From CAVZBT01 sp963773605 (GTDB lineage Bacteria > Acidobacteriota > UBA6911): a DNA stretch of 64,000 nt. The notes beneath the pieces were generated by a model. It had not been told where the DNA came from, made no database searches, and worked only from the letters and a program-made list of their open reading frames with translations. Of this stretch, positions 35,389 through 45,894 are shown piece after piece. Location: contig CAVZBT010000001.1 of NCBI GenBank assembly GCA_963773605.1, forward strand, positions 209,341 to 273,340, written 5' to 3'. The position numbers and the translations under genes are program-made. How positions within the stretch are numbered: the stretch's first letter is position 1; each line of letters begins with the position of its first letter.

Positions 35389-36672
35389 TCAGAGTCCGCA
35401 CGTCGGGCAGCGTTGGCCCGCCGGTTCGGGTTGTCCAACACAATCCCCGTAAACGGCGCCCCGATGCTTGAGAAGCTCGAGCGCCCGGGCAATCTCGGGA
35501 GCGATTGCCCCCGCAGCCGATTTGGCAAAGCCGGTCTGCGGCAATGGGGTGAACGTGTGGGGATGGATGCGGGCTCCGAGCCTGATCAGGGCCGCCATGA
35601 CGTCCAGTGTGTCGCGCAGGTCCTGCTCTGTTTCTCCCGGCAGGCCGAGGATAAAATCGACAATGACCTTGAGCCCGGACTTGCGCGCCCGCGCGACTGC
35701 GGTCAGTACGTCCTCGACCGTGTGGGAGCGGTGGCAGGCCTTCAGCATGCGCGCGCTCCCGGATTGCGCGCCGATGACGATCTCGTCGTTGTCGGCGAAT
35801 GTCCGGAGCAGTTCGAGAGTTTCGGGAAGCACGTGTTCGGGCCTCACCTCGGAGGGGAAGTACCCGAAGACGATCCTGCCCTCGGGGCCCACGATCCGGC
35901 GAACCGAATGCAGCAGCTCGCGCACGGCGGGGAGGTTCAGTTGCCGACCGTCGGGAGAACCGTAAGAGAAGGCGTTGGGGGAGAGGAGCCGCACGACCTT
36001 CCGGTGCTTCGAACGGATGACCGCCGCCTGACGCACGATGTTGTCGATGCTGCGATGGCGCGGCTGCACGCCGAAGATGTGCGACGTCTGGCAGAAGCTG
36101 CACGCGAACGGACATCCGCGGGTGATTTCGATCGGGCCGATCATGTGCCGCTTCGGCGAAATCGAGGCAAATGCGTCGATGTCGACGGGTACGGCCCGGG
36201 CGTTGACCACCAGCTCTTCCTCGCGCCGGCAGCCGAGGCCGGGAAGGTCCCCGGGATCACCCCCCTCTGCGATGCGCTTGAGCGCAAGAGGGAAGGCGTG
36301 TTCCGCTTCGCCGCGGAACACGATGTCCATTCCTGCTCCGAGCATGGCGCGGGGATTGGCGATGACGTGCGGACCGCCGGCCAGCGCGACCACGCGAGCC
36401 TTGTGCCGCGCGCGCAGCCGGCGGAGCACGCTCCGGATCTCCTCGGCCTGGGAGGTCAGGACGGAGAACGCGACGATCACGCGGTCGTTGCGGCTCAAAA
36501 TGTCCGCCGCCGCGGTCAGCAGCTCTTCCGGTGTTCTGGCGAGCGCCGCGGGTACCTCGGCGAGTTCAGGGTCGGCGTCCAGCGCGCCGCCCAGCGCGTT
36601 AAAACTGTAGCGGTTCAGTCGATGATAGTAGAAGAGCAGGGGAAGCCTGCCGGCCAGGGCTGCCTTGTTCAC
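35389..36672 (-). CDS. B12-binding-domain radical SAM protein (TIGR04013-like)
   Basis: A 427-residue protein from the GTG at 36672. An N-terminal Rossmann-type B12-binding-like domain (VIVAFSVLTSQAEEIRSVLR, ALAGGPHVIANP, IVFRGEAEHAFPLAL) precedes the radical SAM core. The cluster motif is EITRGCPFACSFCQTSH (CxxxCxxC), followed by GYFPSEVRPEHVLPETLELL, IVIGAQSGSARMLKACHRSH and VDFILGLPGETEQDL. The C-terminus has three more Cys (DCVG, RCPTCGL), which may bind an extra cluster or metal. It resembles the TIGR04013 family, whose reaction is unknown. It lies 69 bases upstream of the rhamnosidase on the same strand, but a functional link is not evident. Confidence 0.85.
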   Translation of the reverse strand: MNKAALAGRLPLLFYYHRLNRYSFNALGGALDADPELAEVPAALARTPEELLTAAADILSRNDRVIVAFSVLTSQAEEIRSVLRRLRARHKARVVALAGGPHVIANPRAMLGAGMDIVFRGEAEHAFPLALKRIAEGGDPGDLPGLGCRREEELVVNARAVPVDIDAFASISPKRHMIGPIEITRGCPFACSFCQTSHIFGVQPRHRSIDNIVRQAAVIRSKHRKVVRLLSPNAFSYGSPDGRQLNLPAVRELLHSVRRIVGPEGRIVFGYFPSEVRPEHVLPETLELLRTFADNDEIVIGAQSGSARMLKACHRSHTVEDVLTAVARARKSGLKVIVDFILGLPGETEQDLRDTLDVMAALIRLGARIHPHTFTPLPQTGFAKSAAGAIAPEIARALELLKHRGAVYGDCVGQPEPAGQRCPTCGL

Positions 36673-36852
36673 CTCGATATACTACCAGCAGCCATGTCGG
36701 CCCGACCCCGGCCAATTCGCATTTCCGGATCGACCTCAGGGCAGGATGCCGCCGCGGCGTCCGACGAGGCCCCTGTACCTTGCCTCACCGGACTTCGTCG
36801 AATCGTGGTATTTTCGATATTCCCAAATGACCGTTATCGCCGGTAGGTGTTC

Positions 36853-38088
36853 ATGAAGCGTGTGCAGCCTGGATTACTCGTCGCGTTGATTTCATCGATG
36901 TTGTTCGCCGGCAGCTCCAACGACTGGCCCCGCTGGAGAGGGCCGAAGGCCGACGGGGTCGCCGAGGGCGGCGACCTTCCAGTCCAATGGAATCGGAATG
37001 AAAACATCCGGTGGTCGGCGCAGTTGCCCGGGTGGGGTACCAGCTCGCCCGTCGTCTACGGCAGCCGGCTGTTCGTCACATCGCAGACGGAACGCGACGA
37101 GAAAAAGTCTCTCCTGACCCTCTGCTTCGACACGCAGCGGGGAAAGGAGTTGTGGCGGCACGACTTCGGATTGGGCGTAGACCAGCGGACTCACGAAAAG
37201 TCGAATCTCGCGGTAAACACACCGGCCGTGACTGGCGACGCGGTCTATGTCGCGTTCGGAAACTCCGATGTCGCCCGCTACTCCCATGACGGCAAGCTGG
37301 TGTGGGTTACCCGGTACATGACCCTTTTTGGAGATCCGAAAATGGCCTGGGGGTATGGCGTCAGTCCCGTTGTCCTCGAGGACTCCGTCCTGCTTCCGTG
37401 GGATCACCACAAAGGGCCCTGTTTTCTGATTGGCCTTGATAAACGGACCGGCGCGATCCTCTGGAAGAAGGACCGCCCCATCGGCACAAGCCACGCCACC
37501 CCGCTGGTCGTGGCGCACCACGGCCAGACCGACATCCTGGTGTCGGGGAAGAATCGCCTCACTGCTTTCGATGCGCGGACTCACGAAGAGCTGTGGAAGT
37601 ACGGCGTGGGGGAAGGCCCGTTTAACGGCGAAATCATTGTGAGCCCGGTCTACGGAGACGGCCTCGTGTTTCTGCAGCTGTGGCGCCAGAGCCCGATCCA
37701 CGCCATCCGGCTTGCGGGCGACGGCCGGCCGCCCGAGCCCGTCTGGGTCAGCGAAAAGCCGGGACCGCAGGAGCCGTCGCCGGTCTACTATCGCGGGTTG
37801 TTGTATTCCCTGATGGATAACGGGGTGCTGGTGTGCCTGGACGGAAAGACCGGCAGGGAGCTTTACCGGCAACGACTGGGCGGCGCATGCAACTCGTCCC
37901 CGATTGCCGGCGCCGGGCGCATTTACGTGAGCAACAACGACGGGGCGACTTTCGTGATCAAGGCGGGGAGAGAATTCGAACTGCTCGCGACCAACAGCCT
38001 GGGCGAACGCATCACCGCCTCCCCGGCCGTCTCCGGGAATGCCCTTTTTTATCGCACCGACTCCCGCGTGTACTGCATAGGAAAGTAG
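36853..38088 (+). CDS. Secreted PQQ-like beta-propeller protein (BamB-like fold)
   Basis: About 411 residues from the ATG at 36853; a GTG two codons earlier is also possible. A signal peptide (PGLLVALISSMLFAGSS) precedes NDWPRWRGPKADGVAEG, the characteristic WPxxRGP opening of exported PQQ-repeat proteins in Acidobacteriota and Planctomycetes. Repeated Trp-docking strands follow: FDTQRGKELWRHDFGLG, LDKRTGAILWKKDRPIG, FDARTHEELWKYGVGEG and LDGKTGRELYRQRLGG, making a seven- or eight-bladed propeller. No quinone-enzyme active-site motif is clear, so it is more likely a scaffold or binding protein than a dehydrogenase. It diverges from the radical SAM gene. Confidence 0.87.
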   Translation: MKRVQPGLLVALISSMLFAGSSNDWPRWRGPKADGVAEGGDLPVQWNRNENIRWSAQLPGWGTSSPVVYGSRLFVTSQTERDEKKSLLTLCFDTQRGKELWRHDFGLGVDQRTHEKSNLAVNTPAVTGDAVYVAFGNSDVARYSHDGKLVWVTRYMTLFGDPKMAWGYGVSPVVLEDSVLLPWDHHKGPCFLIGLDKRTGAILWKKDRPIGTSHATPLVVAHHGQTDILVSGKNRLTAFDARTHEELWKYGVGEGPFNGEIIVSPVYGDGLVFLQLWRQSPIHAIRLAGDGRPPEPVWVSEKPGPQEPSPVYYRGLLYSLMDNGVLVCLDGKTGRELYRQRLGGACNSSPIAGAGRIYVSNNDGATFVIKAGREFELLATNSLGERITASPAVSGNALFYRTDSRVYCIGK

Positions 38089-38203
38089 GGTGGAATATGG
38101 GGACCGGGATTTGGGGGCGTCTCGAGCCGGATGAGCCCTCGCCCGGTCCCACCTGACGGCGGGCCCGGAATTCTGCTAGATTGCTTTCGGAGCACAACCG
38201 TCG

Positions 38204-39703
38204 ATGAGCCCGCAACGAACCGCAGGGATCTCTAATCGCCGGACGGGGCGCCCGCGCCCTGTCCGGATGGCGCTGGTGTTGCTGGTGGCGTTGGGCAGCG
38301 TGTTTGCCGCGACCGCGGTTTTCAGGTCCGTCGTTCCGGTGAACGCAAGCACGGCCGGATTCGCCTATCTCATCGAGGTCCTGGTGACCGCCGCTTACGG
38401 CGGATTCTACGAATCCGTCGTGGCGGCATTTGTAGCCGCCGTCTGCTTCAACTACTACTTCTTGCCTCCGATCGGGACGTGGGTGATTACAGACCCGCAC
38501 AACTGGGTCGCGCTCTTCGCGTTTCTGGCGAGCTCGTTGATCGCCAGCGAACTGTCGGCAAATGCCAGGCGCCGCGCCGCGGAAGCGACGAGCCGCCGGC
38601 TGGAAGTGGAGCGGCTTTACGAACTGAGCCGGGTGATCATGCGAATGGATCCGAGCCGGGCGATCGCGGGGCAACTCGCGGAGGAGGTGCGGCGCGTTTT
38701 CCAGATCCGCAGCGTGGCGATTTTCGACCTCACGCACCGTGGGGTGTACTCCGCCGGCGACGTCGACATGCCGGATGCGGAGCTCAGGCTGAAGCGGGCG
38801 GCGCGCAACGACGCCGCGCTCGCGGAACCGGACGGTGAGGTTCTGATTCGTCCGATCACACTGGGGGGCAAGAGCATGGGCAGTATGATGCTCAGAGGGA
38901 GCACCTCGTCTGAGGCCGCCATCCAGGCACTTCTCAACCTGATCGCGATAACGCTTGAGAATGCGCGGAGCCACCAGATCGCCACGAGCGCCGAGGCCGT
39001 GCGCCAGAGCGAAGAGTTCAAATCGACGCTGCTCGATGCCCTCGCCCACGAATTCAAGACGCCCTTGACCTCCATCAAAGGGGCAACGACGGCGTTGCTT
39101 GCCGGGGGCAATTTGAACGACCGCCAGCGCGAGGAGCTCCTGACCGTGGTGGATCAGGAAGCCGAGCGACTCAACAGGATGGTCACCGAGACGACGCACC
39201 TCGCCCGGATAGAAGCCGGGAAAGTTCAGCTCGACAGACACTTGCACTCGGTCTCCACCCTTGTGGGCGGCGCGCTGGACCAGATGGCCCTCGGACGCGA
39301 CGGGCGTATGGTCGATCTCTCGATCGCTGAGGGCCTCCCACCCGTCCGGGTCGACCTGGTCCTGATGCAGGTCGCCCTCCGTCAGCTGCTCGACAATGCC
39401 GTCAAGTATTCCCCCCCGCGTTCCCCGCTCGGAATCAGCGCGAGGATCGCACGTGCGGGAGTCGAAATCGGCGTACACAATTGGGGGGAAGTTCTGTCCG
39501 AAGCAGATCAGATGAGAGTTTTCGATAAGTTCTACCGTGGTCAGAACGTTCGACATCATGTGCTGGGTACCGGAATGGGTCTGGCGATTGCCCGCGAAAT
39601 CCTGGCGGCACACGGGGGCAGCGTCCGGGTCGAGAGCAGTCCCGAACGCGGGACCGAGTTCGTCCTGCGGTTTCCCGCCAACCCCGAGGGAGAAGGCGCA
39701 TGA
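38204..39703 (+). CDS. KdpD-like sensor histidine kinase lacking the KdpD/USP N-terminus
   Basis: A 499-residue kinase. It begins with the four-helix DUF4118 membrane domain typical of KdpD (YLIEVLVTAAYGGFYESVVA, VCFNYYFLPPIGTWVITDP). A GAF-like domain and then HisKA follow, with the phosphoacceptor His near residue 282 in LLDALAHEFKTPLTSIKGA. The HATPase domain has the N-box LRQLLDNAVKYSPP, and G-boxes in VFDKFYRG and LGTGMGLAIAREIL. Full KdpD (about 900 residues) carries an N-terminal K+-sensing and USP domain that is absent here. Its TGA overlaps the ATG of the regulator (ATGA), so the pair is coupled. The nearby transporter is an APC permease rather than kdpFABC. Confidence 0.92.
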   Translation: MSPQRTAGISNRRTGRPRPVRMALVLLVALGSVFAATAVFRSVVPVNASTAGFAYLIEVLVTAAYGGFYESVVAAFVAAVCFNYYFLPPIGTWVITDPHNWVALFAFLASSLIASELSANARRRAAEATSRRLEVERLYELSRVIMRMDPSRAIAGQLAEEVRRVFQIRSVAIFDLTHRGVYSAGDVDMPDAELRLKRAARNDAALAEPDGEVLIRPITLGGKSMGSMMLRGSTSSEAAIQALLNLIAITLENARSHQIATSAEAVRQSEEFKSTLLDALAHEFKTPLTSIKGATTALLAGGNLNDRQREELLTVVDQEAERLNRMVTETTHLARIEAGKVQLDRHLHSVSTLVGGALDQMALGRDGRMVDLSIAEGLPPVRVDLVLMQVALRQLLDNAVKYSPPRSPLGISARIARAGVEIGVHNWGEVLSEADQMRVFDKFYRGQNVRHHVLGTGMGLAIAREILAAHGGSVRVESSPERGTEFVLRFPANPEGEGA

Positions 39704-40389
39704 GTTCTGCACGGATCCTGGTGGTCGATGACGACCCGCAGATTCGGCGTGTCCTACGCACGGCGCTCATTGCCCAAGGCTACGAGATCGACGATGCCCG
39801 GAATGGCGAAGAGGCGCTGGAGCGCCTGAGAGACGAGCGATTCGACCTGGTCCTCCTCGACATGAACATGCCGGGAATCGGCGGCATCGAGACGTGCCGT
39901 TCCGTGCGTTCCGGCTCCAACACGGCGATCATCATGCTCACCGTGCGCGACAGCGAGCCGGACAAAGTACAGGCCCTCGACGCCGGGGCCGACGATTATG
40001 TGACCAAGCCCTTCAGCTTTCCCGAGTTACTGGCTCGCATCCGGGCCACGTTGAGACGCGTAAGCGCCACGTCCAACATGCCGCAGATCCTCAAGTTCGA
40101 CGACGTTGAGGTCAATCTCATTACCCGGCGTGTCACGGTGCACGGGGGGGAGGTCAGGCTGACCCCCAAAGAGTTCGATCTGCTGCAATACCTGGTGGCC
40201 CATCCGAATGTCCCGATCTCCCATGCCCGGCTGCTGCAAGCGGTGTGGGGTCCGGATTACCGAGACGAGGTCGAGTACCTGCGCGTTCTTGTCAATCAGC
40301 TGCGCAAGAAGATCGAGAGGAACCCTTCAACCCCGCAATACCTGCTCACCGAACCCTGGGTGGGCTACCGGCTGCGTCTCCCGGAATAA
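39700..40389 (+). CDS. OmpR/KdpE-family response regulator
   Basis: A 229-residue two-domain regulator. The receiver has VDDDP, the phosphoacceptor Asp54 in LVLLDMNMPGIGG, IIMLTVRDSEPDK and the Lys in DDYVTKPFSFPELL. The C-terminal winged-helix domain has VTVHGGEVRLTPKEFDLLQY, HARLLQAVWGPDYRDEVEYL and the recognition-to-wing segment LRVLVNQLRKKIE, ending QYLLTEPWVGYRL, which is close to KdpE. The ATG overlaps the kinase stop. The likely target is the downstream pair of genes, 40458-40952 and the APC permease, by analogy with KdpE control of potassium uptake; this is inference. Confidence 0.93.
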   Translation: MSSARILVVDDDPQIRRVLRTALIAQGYEIDDARNGEEALERLRDERFDLVLLDMNMPGIGGIETCRSVRSGSNTAIIMLTVRDSEPDKVQALDAGADDYVTKPFSFPELLARIRATLRRVSATSNMPQILKFDDVEVNLITRRVTVHGGEVRLTPKEFDLLQYLVAHPNVPISHARLLQAVWGPDYRDEVEYLRVLVNQLRKKIERNPSTPQYLLTEPWVGYRLRLPE

Positions 40390-40457
40390 ATAAAATACTG
40401 ATGCACTCCTTATGACTTCCTTATGCCCGCGCGCATACCATTTGGGCTCGGTGGGCT

Positions 40458-40952
40458 ATGGAACCGTTCGAACCGTCGCACGATCTCGTTCTGCAGGCTG
40501 ACAGTGTCGGCGGCAAGGAGTTCGATCTTCGGGCCGTCCGCCTCGATGCTTTGCCCGAGTCCCAGCGCCTGCGAGTCAATGTCGTATTCACGACCCGGCG
40601 CGCAACCGGCTCGGCCCTCGGCTATGCCAAGGACTTGTCGGCCGGTCTCGATGCGGCCCTCGCCGTCATCGTCCCGCAGACGGTTCCTTTTGCCCTGGCT
40701 CTGGACCCCCCGCCCGTATCGCTGGCATCCACGTGCCAATGCCTCTGCGAGCTGGCGGCTTCCGTCGGCGCCAGGCCGCGTCTGTACATCTGCCTCTGTC
40801 GTGATCCGCTGGAGGCTCTTTGGCGCATGTTGCCGCTGGGCGCGCTTGCGGTTTTCGGGGTGCCGAAACACCCGTGGACTTTCAGGCATGAAAGGCTCGC
40901 CAGGGCACTTCGCCGAGGCGGCCGTGAAGTCATCCAGGTGCCCTGCACGTAG
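40458..40952 (+). CDS. Uncharacterised protein between KdpE-like regulator and APC permease
   Basis: A 164-residue protein whose codon third positions are GC-rich, unlike those of the competing frame that runs in from 40423, so this frame is preferred. It has LRVNVVFTTRRATGSALGYA, a run PQTVPFALALDPPPVSLAST, and LGALAVFGVPKHPWTFRHER near the end, suggesting an alpha/beta fold somewhat like a small Rossmann or USP-type domain. I recognise no family. It lies 10 bases before the permease ATG and its stop region holds the TAGGA that serves as ribosome-binding site, so it is co-expressed with the permease and may be its regulatory partner. Confidence 0.65.
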   Translation: MEPFEPSHDLVLQADSVGGKEFDLRAVRLDALPESQRLRVNVVFTTRRATGSALGYAKDLSAGLDAALAVIVPQTVPFALALDPPPVSLASTCQCLCELAASVGARPRLYICLCRDPLEALWRMLPLGALAVFGVPKHPWTFRHERLARALRRGGREVIQVPCT

Positions 40953-40962
40953 GAATCTCGAC

Positions 40963-43221
40963 ATGTCCGGCTCAGATCGGTCCTCTACGACCAAGGTTGT
41001 TGTCGCCAGCACAGTGATGCTGTCGTTCATTTCGTTCTGGCGCGCTGCGGCGATCGTCCTGAACGATCTCGGTTCGACTGTCTACTACGTCGGGGGCATT
41101 GCGGAGCAAGCGATCGGAAGAAGCGCGCCGTGGTTCATCCTCGGGGTGATGCTCTTCAGCTTTGCCGTCCGTTCCGTGTATATGGAGAGCAGCAGCATGT
41201 TCGTGCGAGGCGGCGTCTATGTCGTCATCCGCGACGCCATGGGTTCATTTGTCGCCCGCCTTTCCGTTTCGGCACTGCTGTTTGATTACATCCTGACCGG
41301 TCCGATCAGCAGCGTAAGCGCGGGCCAGTATCTGGGGCGCTTGATCAACGAAGCCGCCGCGTCCATGGGGGTGGACGTGAGGATCCCGCCGGGAATGTTC
41401 GCGGTCATGTTCGCACTGGCCGTCACGATCTATTTCTGGTGGCTGAACATCAAGGGAATTCCCGAGTCCAGCACGAAGGCCCTCCGGATCATGCAGGTGA
41501 CGTCCGTGATGATCGCCATGTTCCTCGTCTGGTGCTCAATTACCCTGATCGTCCGCGGGCCGGCCCAGATACCCCCGGCCCCGACTGCGGCAAACCTGCA
41601 TTTCAGCAGCGAGGGGCTCGGCTGGTTCAAAGGAACCGTATGGCCCACGATTCCCGTAGTGGCCATTATCATTGCCTTCGGCCACTCGCTGCTCTCGATG
41701 AGCGGCTTCGAAACGCTGGCACAGGTTTACCGGGAACTCGCGTCCCCAAAGCTGAAGAACCTCAAGATCACGGGAACCATTGTCTGCACCTACGCGGCAG
41801 TCTCGACCGGCGTGATCACCATACTGGCGGCGATGATCATTCCCGACGACATCCGACGCAACTATGTCGAGAACCTGCTGGGCGGGCTGGCGATGCACAT
41901 GGCGGGACCTCAGCTGCTCCGTCTGGTGTTTCACGTTTTTGTGGTCACCGTCGGGATAATGATCCTTTCCGGTGCGGTCAACACCTCGATCATTGGCGCC
42001 AATGGAGTCATGAACCGGGTTGCTGAGGACGGGGTGCTGCACAGCGCGTTTCAGAAGCCTCACCGGCGTTTCGGCACGACCTACCGCATCATCAACATGA
42101 TTACCCTGCTCCAGTGTGCCACCATCATCGCCAGCCGCGGCCAGACCTATCTGCTCGGCGAAGCCTATGCTTTCGGGATTGTGTGGAGCTTCTTTCTGAA
42201 GTCGCTGAGCGTCCTCGTGCTGCGCTACCAGCGGCACGATCAGGAATACAAGGTGCCGCTGAACGTAAGGGTCGGCCGGTTCGAAGTTCCCGTCGGGCTG
42301 GGGCTGACCATCCTGATCCTGTTTGCGGTTGCGCTGGCCAACCTCTTCTCCAAGAAGATCGCGACGCCTCTCGGGCGTCTCTTTCATGCTGGCGTTGTTT
42401 GTCATATTCACGATTTCCGAGCGGATGATGCGCGCCAGGCGCGTCAAGACGGGTCTCGAGCAGTTCAGGCTGGACGTACGGCCCACCGACCTTTCCAACA
42501 GCGCCATGCATGTGCGGCCGGGGTGCGTCCTGGTCGCGGTGCGCGACTACACCCGGTTGCTCCACCTGGAATCCGTGCTTCACAAGACCAACACGCTGAA
42601 GCATGACATCGTCGTCATGACGGTGCGCGGCGTTTCGGCCGCCGGCGTTTAGGGGAGGACCTGCTGAGCGAAAGCCAGATGTTCACAGGCTATGAGCAGG
42701 AGTTGTTTACGCGGGTTGTCGCAATGGCGGAGAAGGAGGGCAAGCCGGTGGAGCTGGTGGTCGTCCCGGGCATCAATCCGTTCGACGCGATGGCGCATAC
42801 CGCTTCCAAGCTCAAGGGCATCGCGCCTGGTCACCGGCGTGTCCGCGCGCATGGTTTCGGAAGAACTGGCCCGGCGCATTGGTTAGGCCTGGGAGAGGGT
42901 GCCGGAGCTTCGGTACCGTTCGCGCTGGAGATCATTTCGCCTGGACGCCCGTCGATATTTGTGAACCTGGGGCCGCACCCGCCGCGCCTCTGGCCGCAGG
43001 ACATCGAGCTCGTGCACAACATGTGGTCGACCGAGCGAGAAGTTCGGGGCCCGGCTGCACCATCGCGATGTGATCGGGGTCGCCTGCGCCGGACACCCAT
43101 GAACCTGGGAACTCTGCTTGACAAAGCGCAGCAAGATACTGTCCGACGTCGTTTTGGAATTGTCTCACCGCGACCCGGAATCGCGGTCGATGAGCCGCAG
43201 GAGGAACAGACCGGATTGTGA
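40963..43221 (+). CDS. Large APC-superfamily permease (KimA-like), frame-broken in its C-terminal domain
   Basis: From the ATG at 40963 to about 42360 the frame is clean and encodes about 12 membrane helices: STVMLSFISFWRAAAIVLND, SMFVRGGVYVVIRDAMGS and SMSGFETLAQVYRELA are APC-type. The order and a cytoplasmic C-terminal domain (VRPGCVLVAVRDYTRLLHLE, VMTVRGVSA, MAEKEGKPVELVVVPG) recall KimA/YdaO potassium importers with a USP-like tail, as well as amino-acid permeases of this size. Frame breaks occur near 42367, 42815 and 42885, the first one just before the inverted repeat becomes visible. A partial second copy at 63590-64000 reads cleanly, so the breaks are probably sequence errors. With the KdpDE-like genes upstream, potassium transport is plausible. 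Confidence 0.8.
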
Positions 43222-43362
43222 CTGAAGCCGGGGCGGGCCCCGGGCTCCGGCCGACTCGCCGACACCAATCGGGCGCTTGTTGGGGCCGCACCCCGGGCGG
43301 GGTATGAATGTCGGCGGGTTGCTATAGATTACTCCTGTAACAATCCGGGCCAGGGAGAAGCT

Positions 43363-45742
43363 ATGACGCTGCATTTAAGCGGGCGACCAAAGCCCTTGTC
43401 GTTCTGATGGTTCCGCAACGGCGGCCGTGGCCTTGACCACGCGCAGGGTTGGTCGGCAGCCGGAGGGATATCTTATCCCCAGAGGACAGACCCTGACGCC
43501 TGCGGGAGACCGACATCGAGGTCAGCGACCGCCCGCTGGGCATGGTCATCAGCCCGGACGGCGGGTTGCTGGCCGTCGCCGACGGCAGGCAATTTCAACC
43601 CGCGCAGCCTGGCACCTGGTAGGTACGGCGCGGAAGTTGGTGGTCCAGACTATCGCGATCGGGGAAGTTGTCGGCGTGGCGTTCGACGCGACGGGAAGCT
43701 GGTTATCGGCGGCGGCCGCGACAACAATGTCAAGGTTCTGAATCGACAGCCGGACGGTGGTTTTCCGCGAGGCGGAGGCAATCGGTATTCCCGATTCGGC
43801 GCCGAGCGGGCTCGCGTTGAGCGCCGACGGCGGTACCCTCTACGTGGCACTGCAACCTGAAGCACGCACTCGCCGCGGTCGATCTCGCCAGCCGCAAGGT
43901 GACCCAGATCCCGGTCGGAAGCGATCCTTACGGGGGGTGGTGGTGTCCGGAAGATCTACGTGAGCAACTGGGGAGGGCGGCGGCCGGACCGCGCGACGCG
44001 GGGGAAGGCGAGTTCCCGTGTACAGCGACAGACGCGGCATCCCGGCCAGCGGCACCGTTTCCGTGGTTGACGCGGCCACCCACAGAGTCCTGCGCCATAT
44101 CGAGGTGGGGCTCCACCCGAACGGGCACGGCGCTGAGTCCGCGGGGCCGACCGTCTTACGTCGCCAATGCCAACAGCGATTCTATCTCCGTTGTGACACC
44201 GGGACGGACCGGCTGGTACGGACGCTCAACGTGCGCATCTACCAGTCGGCTCCGCTCGGGAGTCCCCCGCGCTTGGGTTCATCACCGGCTGGTATCCCAC
44301 GGCGGCGGCCCGTACCCGGCTCGGCGCCCAGCGGGAAATCTATATCGCCAGCGGCTACGGTCTCGGTTCCGTCGCCCGGTCGCGGAAGGCAGGAAAGGGC
44401 GCAGTCACCCGCGACCGCGTCGGGGTGGTGTCGGCGGTCGACGCCTTCCCGACCCGGCGGCGCTGGTCCCTTTACCCGCCAGGTAATGGCCAACAACAAC
44501 GCGTGCAAGGGGCCGTCTGGCCGGTCGGCGCCGCGGGGCACCCGATCCCCACGCACTCCCGGGCGCCGTCCCCCATACGGCACGTGTTTTATGTCATCAA
44601 AGAGAACCGCACCTATGACCAGGTGTTCGGCGACGCCGCAGGGAAACGGCGATCCCGCCCTGGTCCAGTTCGGCCGCGAAATTACGCCGAACCACCATGC
44701 GTTAGCCGAGTAGTACGCGCCGCTGGACAACTACTACTGCCCCGGGGTGAGACCCAGTCGGCGCTCGGGTACTGCTGGCGTACCCTGAGGGGTACGCGAG
44801 CGACGGGATTTATAAGTACGGGAATGGGCGTAACGACGCGAACCCTATGCTGCTGCGCCCACCGTATTCTCTGGGGACAACGCGCGTGCGCACCGGGTCT
44901 CGCCGCCCGCGCCTATGGGGAGCGCGGGATCGCGACCATCACCCCAGCGGCTGCGGGCTGGGCGGAAATTTACGGCGGATGGAAAAGCGGTGGTGGCAGG
45001 ACGGCATCAAAGCCCGGCCGATGTCGCGGGTTGCGGGAGATCTACCATCCCCGTATGCCGGCTTCAACATGAAGATCCCCGACCAGGTGCGTCTCGACGA
45101 ATTCCTGAAAGAGTTCGTCGAGTTCGAGAAAAACGGGTACGCCCCCGCCCGGCCTCGTCCTGACGCTGCTGCCCCAGAACCACACCAATGGGACCGCGCC
45201 GGGCTATCGACGCCGCGTGCCTGCGTCGCCGACAACGACCTCGCACTCGGCCGCCTGGTCGAGGCCATTCGACAGCCGCTACTGGAGAGAATCCGCGATT
45301 TTCGTCACCGAGGACGATGCGCAAAACGGGCTGGACCACGTCGACGGCCACCGCACCGTCGGCCTGGTGTTAGCTCCGGGCGCGACGCAAGGCGGTCGAC
45401 AGCACGTTCTATACGACCATCAACATGTACCGCACGATCGAGCAGATCCTGGGCCCGCCGCCGTCGAACGAGTTTGACCTCGCGGCCGAACCTGGCCATT
45501 TTTTCCGCGTTCGGTCGGAATCGACTTCCGCACCTCGACCGCGGCACTGCCCAACGCGATCCCCCTTGACGAGATGAATCCGCCGCTGGCGGCGGTGAAA
45601 GGCTTGGCCCGGCGCCTCGCGGAGGAGTCCCTGCGCATGGATTTCGCCGAGCCGGACGCGGCACCGGAGCAAGTGTGAACCGCGCGATCTGGCATTCCGT
45701 GAAGGGATTCAACACGGTCTTACCCGGGTCCTGATTTTTGTC
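43363..45742 (+). pseudogene. Disrupted copy of the YncE-like beta-propeller/phosphoesterase gene
   Basis: Mirror copy of 61059-63444. The start ATGACGCTGCATTTAAGC is kept, but the frame breaks every 50-200 bases. Recognisable islands include VIKENRTYDQVFGDA and NMKIPDQVRLDEFLKEF. Damage is mostly single-base indels, so this is probably an uncorrected copy of the same locus, not an independent dead gene. See the right-arm entry for function. Confidence 0.85.
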
Positions 45743-45894
45743 TTGGCGGGCAGCGCAAGGCGTACTCCCCGACTGAGCTGCAGCCGCGGGACGGTCGAGG
45801 AACTCAGGGCACGTACAAGATCCACGCGCGCCGGGCGCGTCCAGGAGTAGGATTGCCGGAACCAATATGAAGATCTGTCCGGAGGTAAAAAGCT

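Noticed and set aside
35344..36846. Plus-strand frame of 500 codons
   Set aside because: It is antisense to the radical SAM protein, which has clear cluster and B12-domain motifs.
38204..40389. Start of a kdpFABC operon
   Set aside because: The next genes are an unknown small protein and an APC permease; no KdpA, KdpB or KdpC is present.
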